Part shown: positions 1 to 8,499 of the stretch, one piece after another
How the letters are laid out: the number at the start of each line of letters is the position of its first letter
Numbering within the stretch: position 1 is the first letter of the stretch
Origin: a virus
Virus record (IMG/VR): IMGVR_UViG_3300022851_000031
Coordinates: 1-42,617 of that record
DNA length: 42,617 bases
Strand: one strand, 5' to 3'
Position numbers and translations under genes: made by a program
Notes under the pieces: model-generated
What the model was told of the DNA's origin: nothing
Databases searched by the model: none
The model's input: the letters and a program-made list of their open reading frames with translations, nothing else

Positions 1-2
1 TT

Positions 3-707
3 TTCTACACTGATTGGATAGACTATACAGAAGAAATGACAAACGAAGAAAAATGAATATTATTTCAAGCTATTTTAGACCACGAAAATTGAAAACCTAT
101 AACTAATGATAACATTGTTATAAGAATGATATTTCCGAGAATAAAAAAACAATTAGATGAAGATAAGAAGAAATGGCAAGAAGAAAAGAAAAAAAGAAGT
201 GAAGCTGGTAAGAAATGAATGAAGTCTAGGTGGTGAGTAGACAAAACCAATAATAACACTGTTATAACAAATAATAAGAGTGTTATAAAAGACATAACAA
301 AAATAACTGATAATGATAATGTTAATGTTAATGATAATGTTAATGATATTAATAATAATAATACTATCGTATTAGAGCAAGCTCCTGTTTACTGAAATAA
401 TGACATAAATGATATTTTAGAAAGAATAAAGATATATAATAATTGAATAATTGACTGAACCGTAAAAGAACAGCGTAGATATTGAAAATTACTTCTGAAT
501 AAGGTAAATAAAATAGAGAGTGTCGAAAATTGAAAATATAGTGCTACCAATTTATTAGACATAATATTAAATATTGTAAGCAAAAGCGAATACCATAGTC
601 ATAAGATAGTCTGACCGAAGAAGATATATTATGAATTAGCTTGATTGATGCAAATATGTAAACAAGATATACAAAAAGAAAAATGAAAAGAAGCAAAAGA
701 ATTTTAA
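3..707 (+). CDS. Replisome-organiser-like protein, DUF6291-like (5' partial)
   Basis: The frame is open from the left edge, so the start is missing. It reads through ten or more in-frame TGA (Gly) codons and ends at TAA 705-707. The N-terminal ~75 residues (FYTDWIDYTEEMTNEEKG, then an IFPRIKKQ segment and SEAGKKGMKSRWG) resemble phage DUF6291-type replication proteins, in which a short helical domain is followed by a basic GxKGGR-like stretch. A low-complexity Asn/Val/Asp linker coded by repeats of gttaatgataat follows (about 300-360). A second helical domain ends in a lysine/glutamate-rich tail. Position at the head of replication and recombination genes fits a replication-initiation role. 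Family assignment is by motif only. Confidence 0.6.
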
Positions 708-722
708 TTTATCTTTATAAAA

Positions 723-1055
723 ATGGAAATTAAAAAACGAAAACAGCTTACGCATATCTTATTGAAAGATGGAAGAATACTTGTTTCTGAAAGCTCCCCA
801 AAGGAAATAAATGATTGGATAAATAACAATTCTCATATTCTTATAGAGTGAGAGTTGCACTCAAAGTATGATATTATAAGTGCTTTACCTGCTAAGATTG
901 ATGATGTAGAGTGACTTATACTAAATCAGCAAAAAGAAATACAAACTAAAATCAGAGAAAAACAAAAACGGCTAAAATCAGAGATGAATAAAGATATGTC
1001 GTTTGATTATGCTGTAAATTATATAAAAAATTTACAATCTAAACAAGAAAAATAA
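723..1055 (+). CDS. Hypothetical coiled-coil protein
   Basis: 110 residues from ATG 723 to TAA 1053-1055. The start is the first ATG after the previous stop, 15 bases downstream. The N-terminal half mixes hydrophobic and charged residues (QLTHILLKDGRILVSE); the C-terminal half is a strongly charged helix (KEIQTKIREKQKRLKSEMNK), probably a coiled coil. The stop overlaps the next start as TAATG, suggesting translational coupling. I do not recognise the family. Confidence 0.6.
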
Positions 1056-1231
1056 TGGAGATAGGAGATCTCGTATATATACCAGTAAAAATAATATCAA
1101 AAGCTGTAGTAGAGGATATAACTTGAACTTATATAGATGAAAGATGAGATCTGGAGGATATATATTTTGTTGCTTGAGCTTGGAGATTATGAAGTGAATT
1201 AGTATTAACAAAAGAAGACTTGATTTTGTAG
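1055..1231 (+). CDS. Hypothetical small beta-rich protein
   Basis: 58 residues, starting at the ATG of a TAATG overlap and ending at TAG 1229-1231. It begins MEIGDLVYIPVKI and ends SELVLTKEDLIL, with short alternating hydrophobic stretches and 'VGxYxDERGDLEDIYFVAG'-like turns. This is the pattern of small SH3-like barrels that are common in phage early regions. Four of its five glycines are TGA codons. No specific function can be given. Confidence 0.5.
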
Positions 1232-1295
1232 TACGAAACTGTATAATTACAATGTTTAGTCTTGTGGTTAATAAAAATATATCTTTTTATCTGTT

Positions 1296-1715
1296 ATGGT
1301 CGTTTTGATTAAAATAGTAGCTCCAATACATTACACTATAGAATATAAGACCAAGAAGGATAAAACTATCCTATTATGAATGAACTGGTATAGGGACGCT
1401 CACTATATGCTAAAAAATAAAGTTAAGCGTTGGTTTAAGAGAATTTTAACAGAACAGATAGTAGAATTAAAACCATTTAAGAAAAAGATATCTATACACT
1501 ATGTTTATTATCTCAAAAGAAAGTGAACAGACTTGAATAATGTCCATAGTGTAATATCCAAGTTCTTCCCTGATGCTATAGTTGAGCTATGAAGGATACG
1601 AGACGATACAGTAGAGTATATTCCAGATTCTAGAGAAACATTTTGAGGATATGATAAGGAGAATCCAAGAGCAGAAATATTTATTAGTGTTTATGATGAT
1701 GACAAACAGACGTAA
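1296..1715 (+). CDS. rusA: RusA-like Holliday junction resolvase
   Basis: 139 residues. The N-terminal part has the RusA-like pattern (APIHYTIEYKTKKDKTILLGMNWYRDAH). The core carries the acidic metal-binding signature of the family: GTDLNNVHSVISKFFPDAI, then GRIRDDTVEYIPD, matching the D-x-DN...K...D.L...G...DD pattern. C-terminal RAEIFISVYDD fits the final strand. RusA enzymes are dimeric endonucleases that cut Holliday junctions; in phages they resolve recombination or replication intermediates before packaging. The neighbouring SSB and RecB-like nuclease genes support a recombination role. The start is chosen as the first ATG giving the complete N-terminal strand. Confidence 0.8.
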
Positions 1716-1755
1716 TAATGTTTATAAGGTAGATTGAAATAGATTACATTGATAT

Positions 1756-1974
1756 ATGAAAATGCAATCATTTATGGAGTGAAGACCATTTATGGAGTAT
1801 GTGAAGGAGGTAGTATGAATCAATTACAGTACACTATTTCCTATTAAGAGGAATAACTCTATGTATAGCAAAACAAAGCGTATATTAGATAGTTTATATG
1901 GTTGAGACCCTCTCTATGAGAGATTATATAAATGAATAGATAGACCAAAACCAAATAAGACAAAAAAAGTCTAA
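1756..1974 (+). CDS. Hypothetical basic protein
   Basis: 72 residues (MKMQSFMEGRPFMEYVKEVV...), ending at TAA 1972-1974. The frame is open further upstream but has no earlier ATG; ATG 1756 and 1762 are both usable. A motif SLYGGDPLYERLYKGIDRPK and a lysine-rich end (KPNKTKKV) are visible. The stop codon is the first triplet of the 47-bp promoter repeat. Function unknown. Confidence 0.5.
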
Positions 1975-2018
1975 AAAAGACTTGATTTTGATATAATAAC
2001 CCGTATAATAAGAATGTA
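1972..2018 (+). promoter_or_regulatory. Promoter P1 within a 47-bp repeated sequence
   Basis: A sigma70-type pair is visible: TTGATT (1982-1987), a 16-base spacer, TATAAT (2004-2009). The whole 47 bp is repeated without mismatch at 5131-5177, and both copies begin with the TAA stop of the upstream gene. A related copy (TTGATT/TATACT, also 16-base spacing) lies at 9159. The duplicated, strongly conserved sequence suggests an early phage promoter used more than once. Confidence 0.75.
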
Positions 2019-2025
2019 TTTGGGA

Positions 2026-2085
2026 ATGAAAACGAAAGACCAGTCGTACTGGGTATTAAATCAAAACGCATTGCCAGAACAGTAA
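2026..2085 (+). CDS. Possible leader peptide after P1
   Basis: A 19-codon ORF (MKTKDQSYWVLNQNALPEQ) sits about 10 bases after the -10 box of P1 and ends at TAA 2083-2085. It may be a leader peptide or simply chance; there is no homology or coupling evidence. Confidence 0.2.
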   Translation: MKTKDQSYWVLNQNALPEQ

Positions 2086-2116
2086 CAAATCTTTTTATCT
2101 AGTTATACAAGTATCT

Positions 2117-2416
2117 ATGTTTAATTCTACAAAAACAGAGTATCTCACAAATGTTAAGAAGTTTATGAACCCGTCTTCTCATATCAGAAGGCTAAAATCT
2201 TATTGACGAGATGAGAGGAAGTCATTGCTTGTATTTATTGTATTTGCTTATATTCCTACATATGGGGATATAGATGTGGACTTCATAAACTACACAAAAG
2301 ATGAGTATGCAGAATTATGTGGATTTAGTTCACGAGAGGTTGCACAGGAAGCAGTAGAGAGATACAAAGCTCTACAAGAAGAATGTGATTACGAAAAAAG
2401 GGTATCTCATATATAG
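2117..2416 (+). CDS. Hypothetical protein, first large gene after P1
   Basis: 99 residues from ATG 2117 (after the leader TTATACAAGTATCTATG) to TAG. One in-frame TGA (Gly) separates a basic N-terminus (MFNSTKTEYLTNVKKFMNP) from the rest. The middle has a hydrophobic strand (LLVFIVFAYIP), and the C-terminus is a helix rich in Glu and Arg (SSREVAQEAVERYKALQEE) following YTKDEYAELCGF, which could be a small helix-turn-helix. A DNA-binding early regulator is one possibility, not shown. A weak terminator hairpin overlaps the end. Confidence 0.55.
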
Positions 2417-2436
2417 TACCCTCTATTTTATTATTT
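2400..2436 (+). terminator. Weak intrinsic terminator
   Basis: GGGTA (2400-2404) pairs with TACCC (2417-2421) across a 12-base loop, followed by a T-rich tract (tctattttattattttg). The stem is short, so termination may be partial. Confidence 0.35.
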
Positions 2437-2449
2437 TGATTAAATTATT

Positions 2450-2974
2450 ATGTGATTCTTACCAAACAATTACGAAGCACCTGAAACAGGAAACGAATTT
2501 TACAAACTAAAAAAATGAAAAAACAAATTTAGAGTAGTATCTGAATGTTTAGTTGGTTACGAGCATTGGAGTGAAGAAGAAGTAAATTGAGAGATTAAAA
2601 GGAAACCAAACAGAACAGAAAAACCAACTGGAGAAGAGAACGAGAAGCATTTTTGGGCTTTCTGTATTTATGATTACGAAGAAGAGAGAATAAAGATTCT
2701 TGTCGTTACTCAAAAATCTATACAAGAGAATATAGCAAATATATTACAAATAGAATGAAAGGAAGATATAACTAAATATGATTTGTATGTAAACAGAACA
2801 GGAGACTGATTAGAAACAAAGTACACAGTATCTAACTGAGATACAGAACAGGAACTTAGTGATGAAATTAAAGAAGCAACCAACTTAGCTTGAAAGGTAG
2901 ATTTAGATATTCTATATAAGTGAGGTTATCCTATCGCTGAATCTATTAAATCAGATGAGGTAGAAGAGTTTTAA
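2450..2974 (+). CDS. Single-stranded DNA-binding protein (phage type)
   Basis: 174 residues, ATG 2450 to TAA 2972-2974. It resembles the phage SSB family in which a short N-terminus (FYKLKKGKNKFRVVSE) leads into an OB fold: GYEHWSEEE, an Arg/Lys-rich loop with RTEKPTGEENEKHFWAF, then IYDYEEERIKILVVTQKSI and a TKYDLYVNRTGDGLETKYTV strand. The tail is acidic (SDEVEEF), as in proteins that recruit replication partners through an acidic C-terminus. It would coat ssDNA during replication or recombination. It is followed 15 bases later by a RecB-like nuclease. The assignment rests on the sequence pattern, without a search. Confidence 0.7.
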
Positions 2975-2989
2975 TCTTATTGTCTTATT

Positions 2990-3658
2990 ATGATATATTT
3001 TTCTCCTTGGTCTATATCTATGTTAAAGAAAGATAACCTCGCTTGGTATAAATGATATGTCAAAAATGTTTGGGAGTTTTGATTTAACCCATATATGAAA
3101 GTATGAGTATATCTTCATAAATCTTTAGAGAATCGAGCAATAGACGGTGTGTATAATAAAGAACTATACTTACATGAAATGAAAAGAGATTTTGAAAAAG
3201 AAAATTGTAGTTTGATATATGATGATATAGACTTTGAGAAAAGATTTAATAATGCACTAGATAAATTTATTGCATTAGATTATCCTAAACCAAATGTTGC
3301 AGAAAAGACCATAAAATACAGTTTATCAGACTATAGATGATATTGATTAAAGATTAAGGTTGATTGAATACGAGAAAATTGATGATGAGATTATAAGTTT
3401 GTTTCTAAGATAACACCAAAGGATAGGGTAAAAGAAAAGTATTGAGAATCTATTAGATTCTATCAATATGTTATGTATAAAACAACATTACAGAAACTAG
3501 ATTGGAAAGTTATAGAGATACCAGTAGACGAATGAGATGTAAATATAATTAAGTTTGAGCGATCTGATGATATAATAACAGAGAACGAAGAGACAATAAG
3601 AAAATGTGTAATAAAGGCTGACTGGCTACAATCATTACCTTTAAATTCTATTTTGTAG
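2990..3658 (+). CDS. RecB/Cas4-like PD-(D/E)XK exonuclease
   Basis: 222 residues. The N-terminus MIYFSPWSISML is the opening helix typical of RecB-family phage exonucleases. The nuclease core is KIKVDGIRENGGGDYKFVSK with Asp125, Asp134 and Lys136, matching the D...DxK metal site of the PD-(D/E)XK fold. Downstream a helix with QYVMYKTTLQK is the place where the family has its Q/Y motif. Together with the adjacent SSB and RusA genes this suggests double-strand-end processing for phage recombination. No four-Cys iron-sulphur set is evident. Several glycines, including three consecutive TGA codons in the active-site loop, are recoded. Confidence 0.72.
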
Positions 3659-3663
3659 ATTTG

Positions 3664-3855
3664 ATGAATTATAGATATTGTGTAATGTTTCAAGATATTA
3701 AAGATAAATGAAATATTGTTTACTATTATTTTAATTCAAGCACAAGAGATAATAGGGTATTGGAGAGTAAAGCTATGGATATGTTGTTATGGGATTGAAT
3801 AACTTTTGAGAGGATAAATAAAGCAAAAAAACATTGATTATTTTTAGTTATGTAA
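3664..3855 (+). CDS. Hypothetical small protein
   Basis: 63 residues, ATG 3664 to TAA 3853-3855; it starts 5 bases after the nuclease gene's stop, with a second in-frame ATG at 3685. Sequence MNYRYCVMFQDIKDKGNIVYYYF then a helical second half ending KKHGLFLVM. The pattern of a strand pair plus a helix is compatible with a small DNA-processing accessory, but the family is not recognised. Confidence 0.55.
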
Positions 3856-3867
3856 AATTATACAAGT

Positions 3868-4452
3868 ATGAATAAAGAGATTAAGGAACTGGCACAGTTA
3901 AATATATATATGAATCCTACTATAGAAGAAGCTATTGAAAAAAGTGGTATGAATATAGAGGATAGGCAAGACGCTATGCAATCTGAAATACTAAAGAATA
4001 TATTGAGTAAGTGCAGAATAGATATAGAGAAAACAAGAAAAGACTTAGTAAAACCATACAACGATATAGTTAAACAGATAAATGCAAAAGCTAAAATATT
4101 GATAGAACCTGTGGAGCGATCTGAAAAATTATTAAACAAAAAGCAGATAGCTTATAATGAAGCTATTGAAGAAGAGAAAAGAAAACAACAGGCTGAAATG
4201 GATAAGTTAGCAATAGAGAATGATTGACAGGAGGAAGCTGAAGTCGAGAAAATGACTATTGCACAAGAAGCAAATATCCAAAAAGTGCAGAGATGAGTAA
4301 ATTACAACAAAAAGATTATAAAGGTAGACTGGGAGTTGTTACCAAAACAGTATCGAAACATAAAAGATATGGAGATAACGCCAAAACAAAAAGAGATAAA
4401 GAATAGTTTGAAAATATGAATAGATATACCATGACTAATATTTGAAGAATAA
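3868..4452 (+). CDS. Coiled-coil protein, DUF1351-like, possible recombination accessory
   Basis: 194 residues, ATG 3868 preceded by TTATACAAGT, TAA 4450-4452. Long charged helices dominate: CRIDIEKTRKDLVKPYNDIV, then PVERSEKLLNKKQIAYNEAI and a Glu/Lys-rich segment. This is the helical-hairpin organisation seen in phage DUF1351-like proteins that sit beside SSB and single-strand annealing genes. The C-terminal third is globular (VNYNKKIIKVDWELLPKQYR). Its place directly after the RecB-like nuclease supports a recombination role. The family match is tentative. Confidence 0.55.
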
Positions 4453-4474
4453 TTTATTTTCTAATGATTTTTGT

Positions 4475-4897
4475 ATGTGAAATTCTTTAAGGCTCACAGA
4501 AATAGATATAACAGAAACTAAAGAATTGGTAAATGAAATAGATAAATATGTAGAGGAGCTAGATAAAGAAATAACCCAAGAGGGTATATGAGAATTAGAA
4601 GTTAATATATATCATTTAGCAAATGAAGTGTGGAGGCTAAAACTCTTATTGAATAGTAACGAAAGATTGCTTGCTATAGAAAAAGACAGGTTATTTAATC
4701 AATTAAGGCAACAAATGAATAGTGATTTAGCGACCACAAAACTAATAAATACAGATCTAAGATTGAGTATAACAGAAGTTGAACTACAAAAGAATCTTAT
4801 TGACTGAATAAACGATAAGTTGTGGAGTGCTAGAAGATATTGAGATTATGCAAATAGTGCTAGGATTGGTATGTTAGCAGATGCAAAAAGACTTTAA
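4475..4897 (+). CDS. Hypothetical helical protein
   Basis: 140 residues, ATG 4475 to TAA 4895-4897. Almost entirely amphipathic helix: TKELVNEIDKYVEELDKE, then HLANEVWRLKLLLNSNERLL and a third helix around LRLSITEVELQKNLIDG. It ends with RRYGDYANSARIGMLADAKRL. It is probably a coiled-coil or four-helix protein working with the preceding gene. No enzymatic motif is visible. Confidence 0.6.
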
Positions 4898-4914
4898 TAT
4901 ATAGATGATAAATT

Positions 4915-5133
4915 ATGGTAGTGAGAAACAAAGTGTATATTGGTAGTTGAAAAGAGAGTAGCACCAATAAAGATATAGTTATATGTCAGATTTGTCTTGA
5001 TGATATACCAAGAGAATCGATAAAAAGAAGCAGGAATTGAAAAGATTATGTAAATTTTGTTGTTTGAACAAGAAGAGAGCTTTGATTGAACCAAGAAACT
5101 CATTGATTATATCTAAAATTAGATAAAAGATAA
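4915..5133 (+). CDS. Hypothetical small protein with a CxxC pair
   Basis: 72 residues, ATG 4915 to TAA 5131-5133. Sequence MVVRNKVYIGSGKESSTNKD then ICQICLDDIPRE: the single CxxC may bind zinc, but no second pair follows. The C-terminus (FVVGTRRELGLNQETHGLYLKLDKR) looks like a strand-rich end. Its stop codon starts the second copy of the 47-bp promoter repeat. Confidence 0.5.
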
Positions 5134-5177
5134 AAAAGACTTGATTTTGATATAATAACCCGTATAATAAGAATGTA
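5131..5177 (+). promoter_or_regulatory. Promoter P2, exact second copy of the 47-bp repeat
   Basis: TTGATT (5141-5146), 16-base spacer, TATAAT (5163-5168); identical over 47 bp to 1972-2018. It is the only strong promoter visible ahead of the ubiquitin-like module, so it probably drives 5267-9153 as an operon. Confidence 0.75.
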
Positions 5178-5179
5178 GT

Positions 5180-5237
5180 TGAGATAAGAGATTGATAGCC
5201 TTACAATCCAAAAAAACACAAGGAGCAAGTTATCTCA
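5180..5237 (+). promoter_or_regulatory. Structured 5' leader after P2
   Basis: An 8-bp perfect outer stem, TGAGATAA (5180-5187) with TTATCTCA (5230-5237), encloses an inner GATTG (5190-5194)/CAATC (5204-5208) hairpin and an A-rich single strand. It starts about 12 bases after the P2 -10 box, so it lies at the 5' end of the transcript. It may stabilise the mRNA or regulate it. There is no T-tract, so a terminator is unlikely. Confidence 0.4.
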
Positions 5238-5266
5238 TAAACAAGTTTTATCTGTAATGTATAAGT

Positions 5267-5410
5267 ATGAATATTCTTATTTTAGTACTATGAATAAAGC
5301 TTCTTCACAAGTTATATCAGTTTATTTATACGGAGAAGTTATCTTATGGTATTGGTGCTATAATTCGATTATCTCTATATTTATATGTTACAACTGTATT
5401 GGCAGTATAA
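5267..5410 (+). CDS. Putative small membrane protein upstream of the Ubl gene
   Basis: 47 residues from ATG 5267 (leader ...ATAAGTATG) to TAA 5408-5410, with one TGA (Gly). Sequence MNILILVLGIKLLHKLYQF, a basic turn, then a second hydrophobic stretch (LYLYVTTVLAV), giving one or two membrane segments. An alternative frame from ATG 5257 is also hydrophobic but runs into the A/T leader of the next gene, so I prefer 5267. The remainder of 5134-5441 holds the promoter, the leader hairpin and the leader ttatattattattattattATG. Confidence 0.4.
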
Positions 5411-5441
5411 AAACAATTTATTTTATATTATTATTATTATT

Positions 5442-5936
5442 ATGACAACTGTAAACATTGTAAAATTAGGTAGTTCTCCAGTATCTGTAGTATTGGAAAA
5501 TTGAGGTACTGCGTTAGATGCACTCGTAGAAGGTGGGTTTAATGTAGATTCTATCACAGATGTAAAGAGAAATGGCTCTATTATATCTCTTGACACACAA
5601 GTAGATGATTGAGATATGTTATTAATTTCTACAGAAAAAATTAAGTGAGGTACGGAAGAAGTAAAAGAAAAAGATGTGTATTTTGCTTCTTTTGATCTGC
5701 AGGAAGCCAATAAAGAAATTAATGTAAATGATTGAAAGATAGCTTTTTCTGAAGGTTCTCTATTGCAAGACTTAGTTAAATGTGAATTACATAAAAAGAA
5801 TGTATCTATGAGTCGTTTTGCTTGAATTATAGATTCAGAATGAGAGAAAGTTAGTTTATGAGATGTCGCATTAAATTGAGAATCTTATAAGATATTTTAT
5901 AAAGGTATTAGTGAAAGAATAGAAGAAGATTACTAG
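5442..5936 (+). CDS. Ubiquitin-like protein with two beta-grasp-like parts and an internal Gly-Gly
   Basis: 164 residues. Residues 1-70 read as a ThiS/MoaD/ubiquitin-type beta-grasp domain: strands VNIVKL and VSVVLEN, a helix with TALDALVEGG, a VKRNGSIISLDTQV segment and the hallmark DDGDMLLIST leading to KIKGG (Gly69-Gly70). In related proteins the C-terminal GG is the residue activated by the E1. Residues ~78-157 form a second strand-rich part (NVNDGKIAFSEGSLLQDLV...NGESYKIFYKG), possibly another beta-grasp unit. The GG is internal, so a protease, plausibly the JAB encoded two genes on, would have to cut after Gly70 to expose it. A strong terminator overlaps the stop codon. Eight of 15 glycines are TGA. 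The beta-grasp assignment is by pattern; the context of E2, JAB and E1 genes makes it convincing. Confidence 0.72.
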
Positions 5937-5960
5937 AGGTGTAACCACACCTCTTTTTTA
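5935..5960 (+). terminator. Intrinsic terminator overlapping the Ubl stop codon
   Basis: AGAGGTGT (5935-5942) pairs perfectly with ACACCTCT (5947-5954) around AACC, followed by six T. The stem begins inside the TAG stop. Transcripts from P2 would mostly end here, leaving read-through for the E2, JAB and E1 genes; this would give an excess of modifier over enzymes. Confidence 0.85.
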
Positions 5961-5980
5961 CAAGTTAATATTTTGCAAGT

Positions 5981-7501
5981 ATGGCACATATTCACATATC
6001 CCCAAAATTCAAAGATACCTTATTATCTATAGAATGATTTATTAAAAATCATTTATGAATAGAAGATTTTGATAATGCTAGGAATGAAAGTTTAGCTGTT
6101 GCTATATCATGATTCATTATTAGAAACAATATTATTCTTTACACCAAAGATTGAAATAGAATACGTTGAAGTTTCTTATGAACTATAAGATGAATAGATA
6201 TAGATTATATATGGACAGATACAGAACTATATTTACGAGAACCATTATTACAAAAAATAAAAACTATATATGTACACGAAGACCCATTGTTTGATAAATG
6301 AGAGATATTGAAATTTAAGAGTGGAGAGGAAATATGTAGATTAATTGGGAATGTTGCTATTGATATGAGTAAATTTGCGTCTGAATATGTAGAATGTATA
6401 TGATATGAAGGTCAATATGCTGTAATGTTTAGCTGATGAAAGACGGTTTATGTTAAAAATATTGAATGAACTATTGTTTGAGTTCCACAATCATTATTGA
6501 CTGGGTCTGATGTAGTTAGTCTTGAAGAGGTTATAGATATGAAGATAAAGAATACCATTAGATTAAGGATAGAAGATAATAGAAAATACAAAGAAGAAGA
6601 AATCAATAATCTATATAGATTATCATTAAGAGAGTTTATGGAGAACGCTAAAAAATTATGAGATTTTTTGTCTGAAGATTTGGAGACAGAGGTAGATAAA
6701 CAATATGAGAATATCAGAAACCTATCAAGTATTTTAGAAAAACATAATTTAGTTGATAAAGTTATTTTCATACCTAACAAATCTATAACTATATATACAC
6801 GAAATATATATAGTGAATGAGATTCTAAATACCCATTATGAAGATATAAAATATATATTGATCTAATTAATTATTCCTTGAATATTAAGAATACTGTAGT
6901 TGATGTAGGTGGAGTATACCACCACCCTCATATAAATATTTCTTGAGATTGTTGTCTTTGAGAATACGCAACAATATTATCTAAGTTATATAAAGCACAA
7001 GACTATATAGCATATTGATATGCAATATTAGAATATTTACAAAGTTATTATGCAGATAGTGTCTACCAGAGTAGAGATTCTTTCGTGTCTAATCATAAAC
7101 CAAAATTAGATCAATCTATACAAGATGAGCTTAGTGCTAAAATAAAAGAAACAGAAATTATTGTTGATTGAGTTAGTATCGTTTGAATCGAATTAAATAA
7201 TCTTACCTATATAGAATTAGATATAGAAAAATTAAGAAACGAGTACCAATTACTTTGAAATTCTACCCCTGAAAGAGTAGCAAGAAGCGTACCATCAAAA
7301 AAAGCAGATGACTATATGTGGATTATGGGTAAAGTACAAGAAAGAGCAAAATGAAAATCAATATGGGATAAGTATATGATATATAATGATGTATTATATA
7401 AGCAGTATGTAGCTCCTAAAAACGATACAAACGCCATTACAGATAGTTTTATAAAAGCTATAGATCATAAAGTAACTGCACAGCAATTACTTACAGCATA
7501 A
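5981..7501 (+). CDS. E2-like ubiquitin-conjugating protein with N- and C-terminal extensions
   Basis: 506 residues, leader TTGCAAGTATG, TAA 7499-7501. The core signature is VYHHPHINISGDCCLGEY: His315-Pro-His317 followed by Cys324-Cys325. In eukaryotic E2s the HPN motif precedes the catalytic cysteine by the same spacing (HPN...G..ICL, His to Cys = 10 residues), so Cys325 aligns with the active site. Helices after it (ATILSKLYKAQDYIAYGYAIL...LQSYYADS) match the E2 C-terminal helices. The ~300 residues before it and ~150 after it are of unknown fold; a strand pair near 50-90 and a long helix at ~215-245 are visible. It resembles the E2-like B protein of PRTRC cassettes in context (next to Ubl, JAB and ThiF) but is about twice as long. 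Expected role: accept Ubl from the E1 and transfer it to a target. Confidence 0.7.
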
Positions 7502-7531
7502 ATATCCTTTAATTTAATAAATTATACAAGT

Positions 7532-8479
7532 ATGTGAAAGAAAAAAAACACATGAGCAATAAAAGAAATAGATGTATCAGTAACTATGAAGGTTAGTTGA
7601 TATATGAATGAATTAATAGCTAGATTACACGAAGACCACCCAAACAAAGAATGGAGTGGTATTGCAAAAGTAGAGAAAAAAGATTGATATTATCTACTAA
7701 GCGATATATTGTTTTGTGAACAGGAGAATTCTGCAAGCAATACAGAGATGACAAAAGAGGGGTTAGATTCTATAGCTGAAAAGATTATGGAAGTAGACCC
7801 ACTAAATATGCACGAATGGAATTGCCGATTACACAGCCATCACAATATGGCGGTATTTTGGAGTGAAACAGATTGGGAAGCAAGAAATTGATTTAATGAT
7901 TGAAATACAAAGCATTGGTGGTCTGTTGTTACTTCTTATCAATGAGGTAAGATGAATTATAAATGTTGATTAGATGTGTTTATACCAACAAGATTAGCGT
8001 TTAATGTTCGAATAGAGGTAGAACAATATAGTCCTGATGAGATTATGAGAGATAGGGTTGAAGATTATTCGTCCTTAGAAACTGCTTTAGAATCGTTGAA
8101 AGAAGTACATCTACAAGAAGAGCAGTCATTAGACATTTGAAGTATAGATTTCTCTGATGTTAATGATTATCTATGAGATTTACTTATGTGATTAGATTCT
8201 ACAGAGGTGGAGGATATAGTAGAAGATAGTAAGGTTTCTTTATTATCTAAAAAAAGAGAATCGCTTACTAAAAAGTATGATAGAGATAGATACGAGATTA
8301 TATCTGCTTTTTGATGAAATATTTATGACACAAAAATCAAAGAATTAAAAGATAATGAGATTGAGAAATCAGAATATATAGTTTGAGGATATTATTGAAA
8401 TACAAATCATAATAAAGAATGATGATTTACAAAAAGCAAAAAGAAATATTGGGATAAATATAACAACCTATTTGATTAA
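7532..8479 (+). CDS. JAB/JAMM metalloprotease, putative Ubl-processing or deconjugating enzyme
   Basis: 315 residues, ATG 7532 after ATTATACAAGT, TAA 8477-8479. The complete JAMM zinc signature is present: Glu40 (NKEWSGIAK), His101-x-His103 in LHSHHNMAVFWSETDWE, seven residues, Ser111, two residues, Asp114. The preceding strand (YYLLSDILFCEQENSASNTEM) fits the Mov34/JAB fold. Residues ~190-315 are an acidic and then Lys/Gly-rich extension not seen in minimal JABs. JAMM enzymes hydrolyse isopeptide or peptide bonds after ubiquitin-like Gly-Gly ends; here it could mature the Ubl after Gly70 and/or remove it from targets. Located 30 bases after the E2 gene and 20 before the E1 gene. Confidence 0.85.
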
Positions 8480-8499
8480 TTTTATTATTTATTGTTGAG

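Noticed and set aside
5257-5457. Hydrophobic ORF starting at 5257
   Set aside because: It overlaps the A/T leader and start of the Ubl gene in another frame; the ORF from 5267 fits the spacing better.
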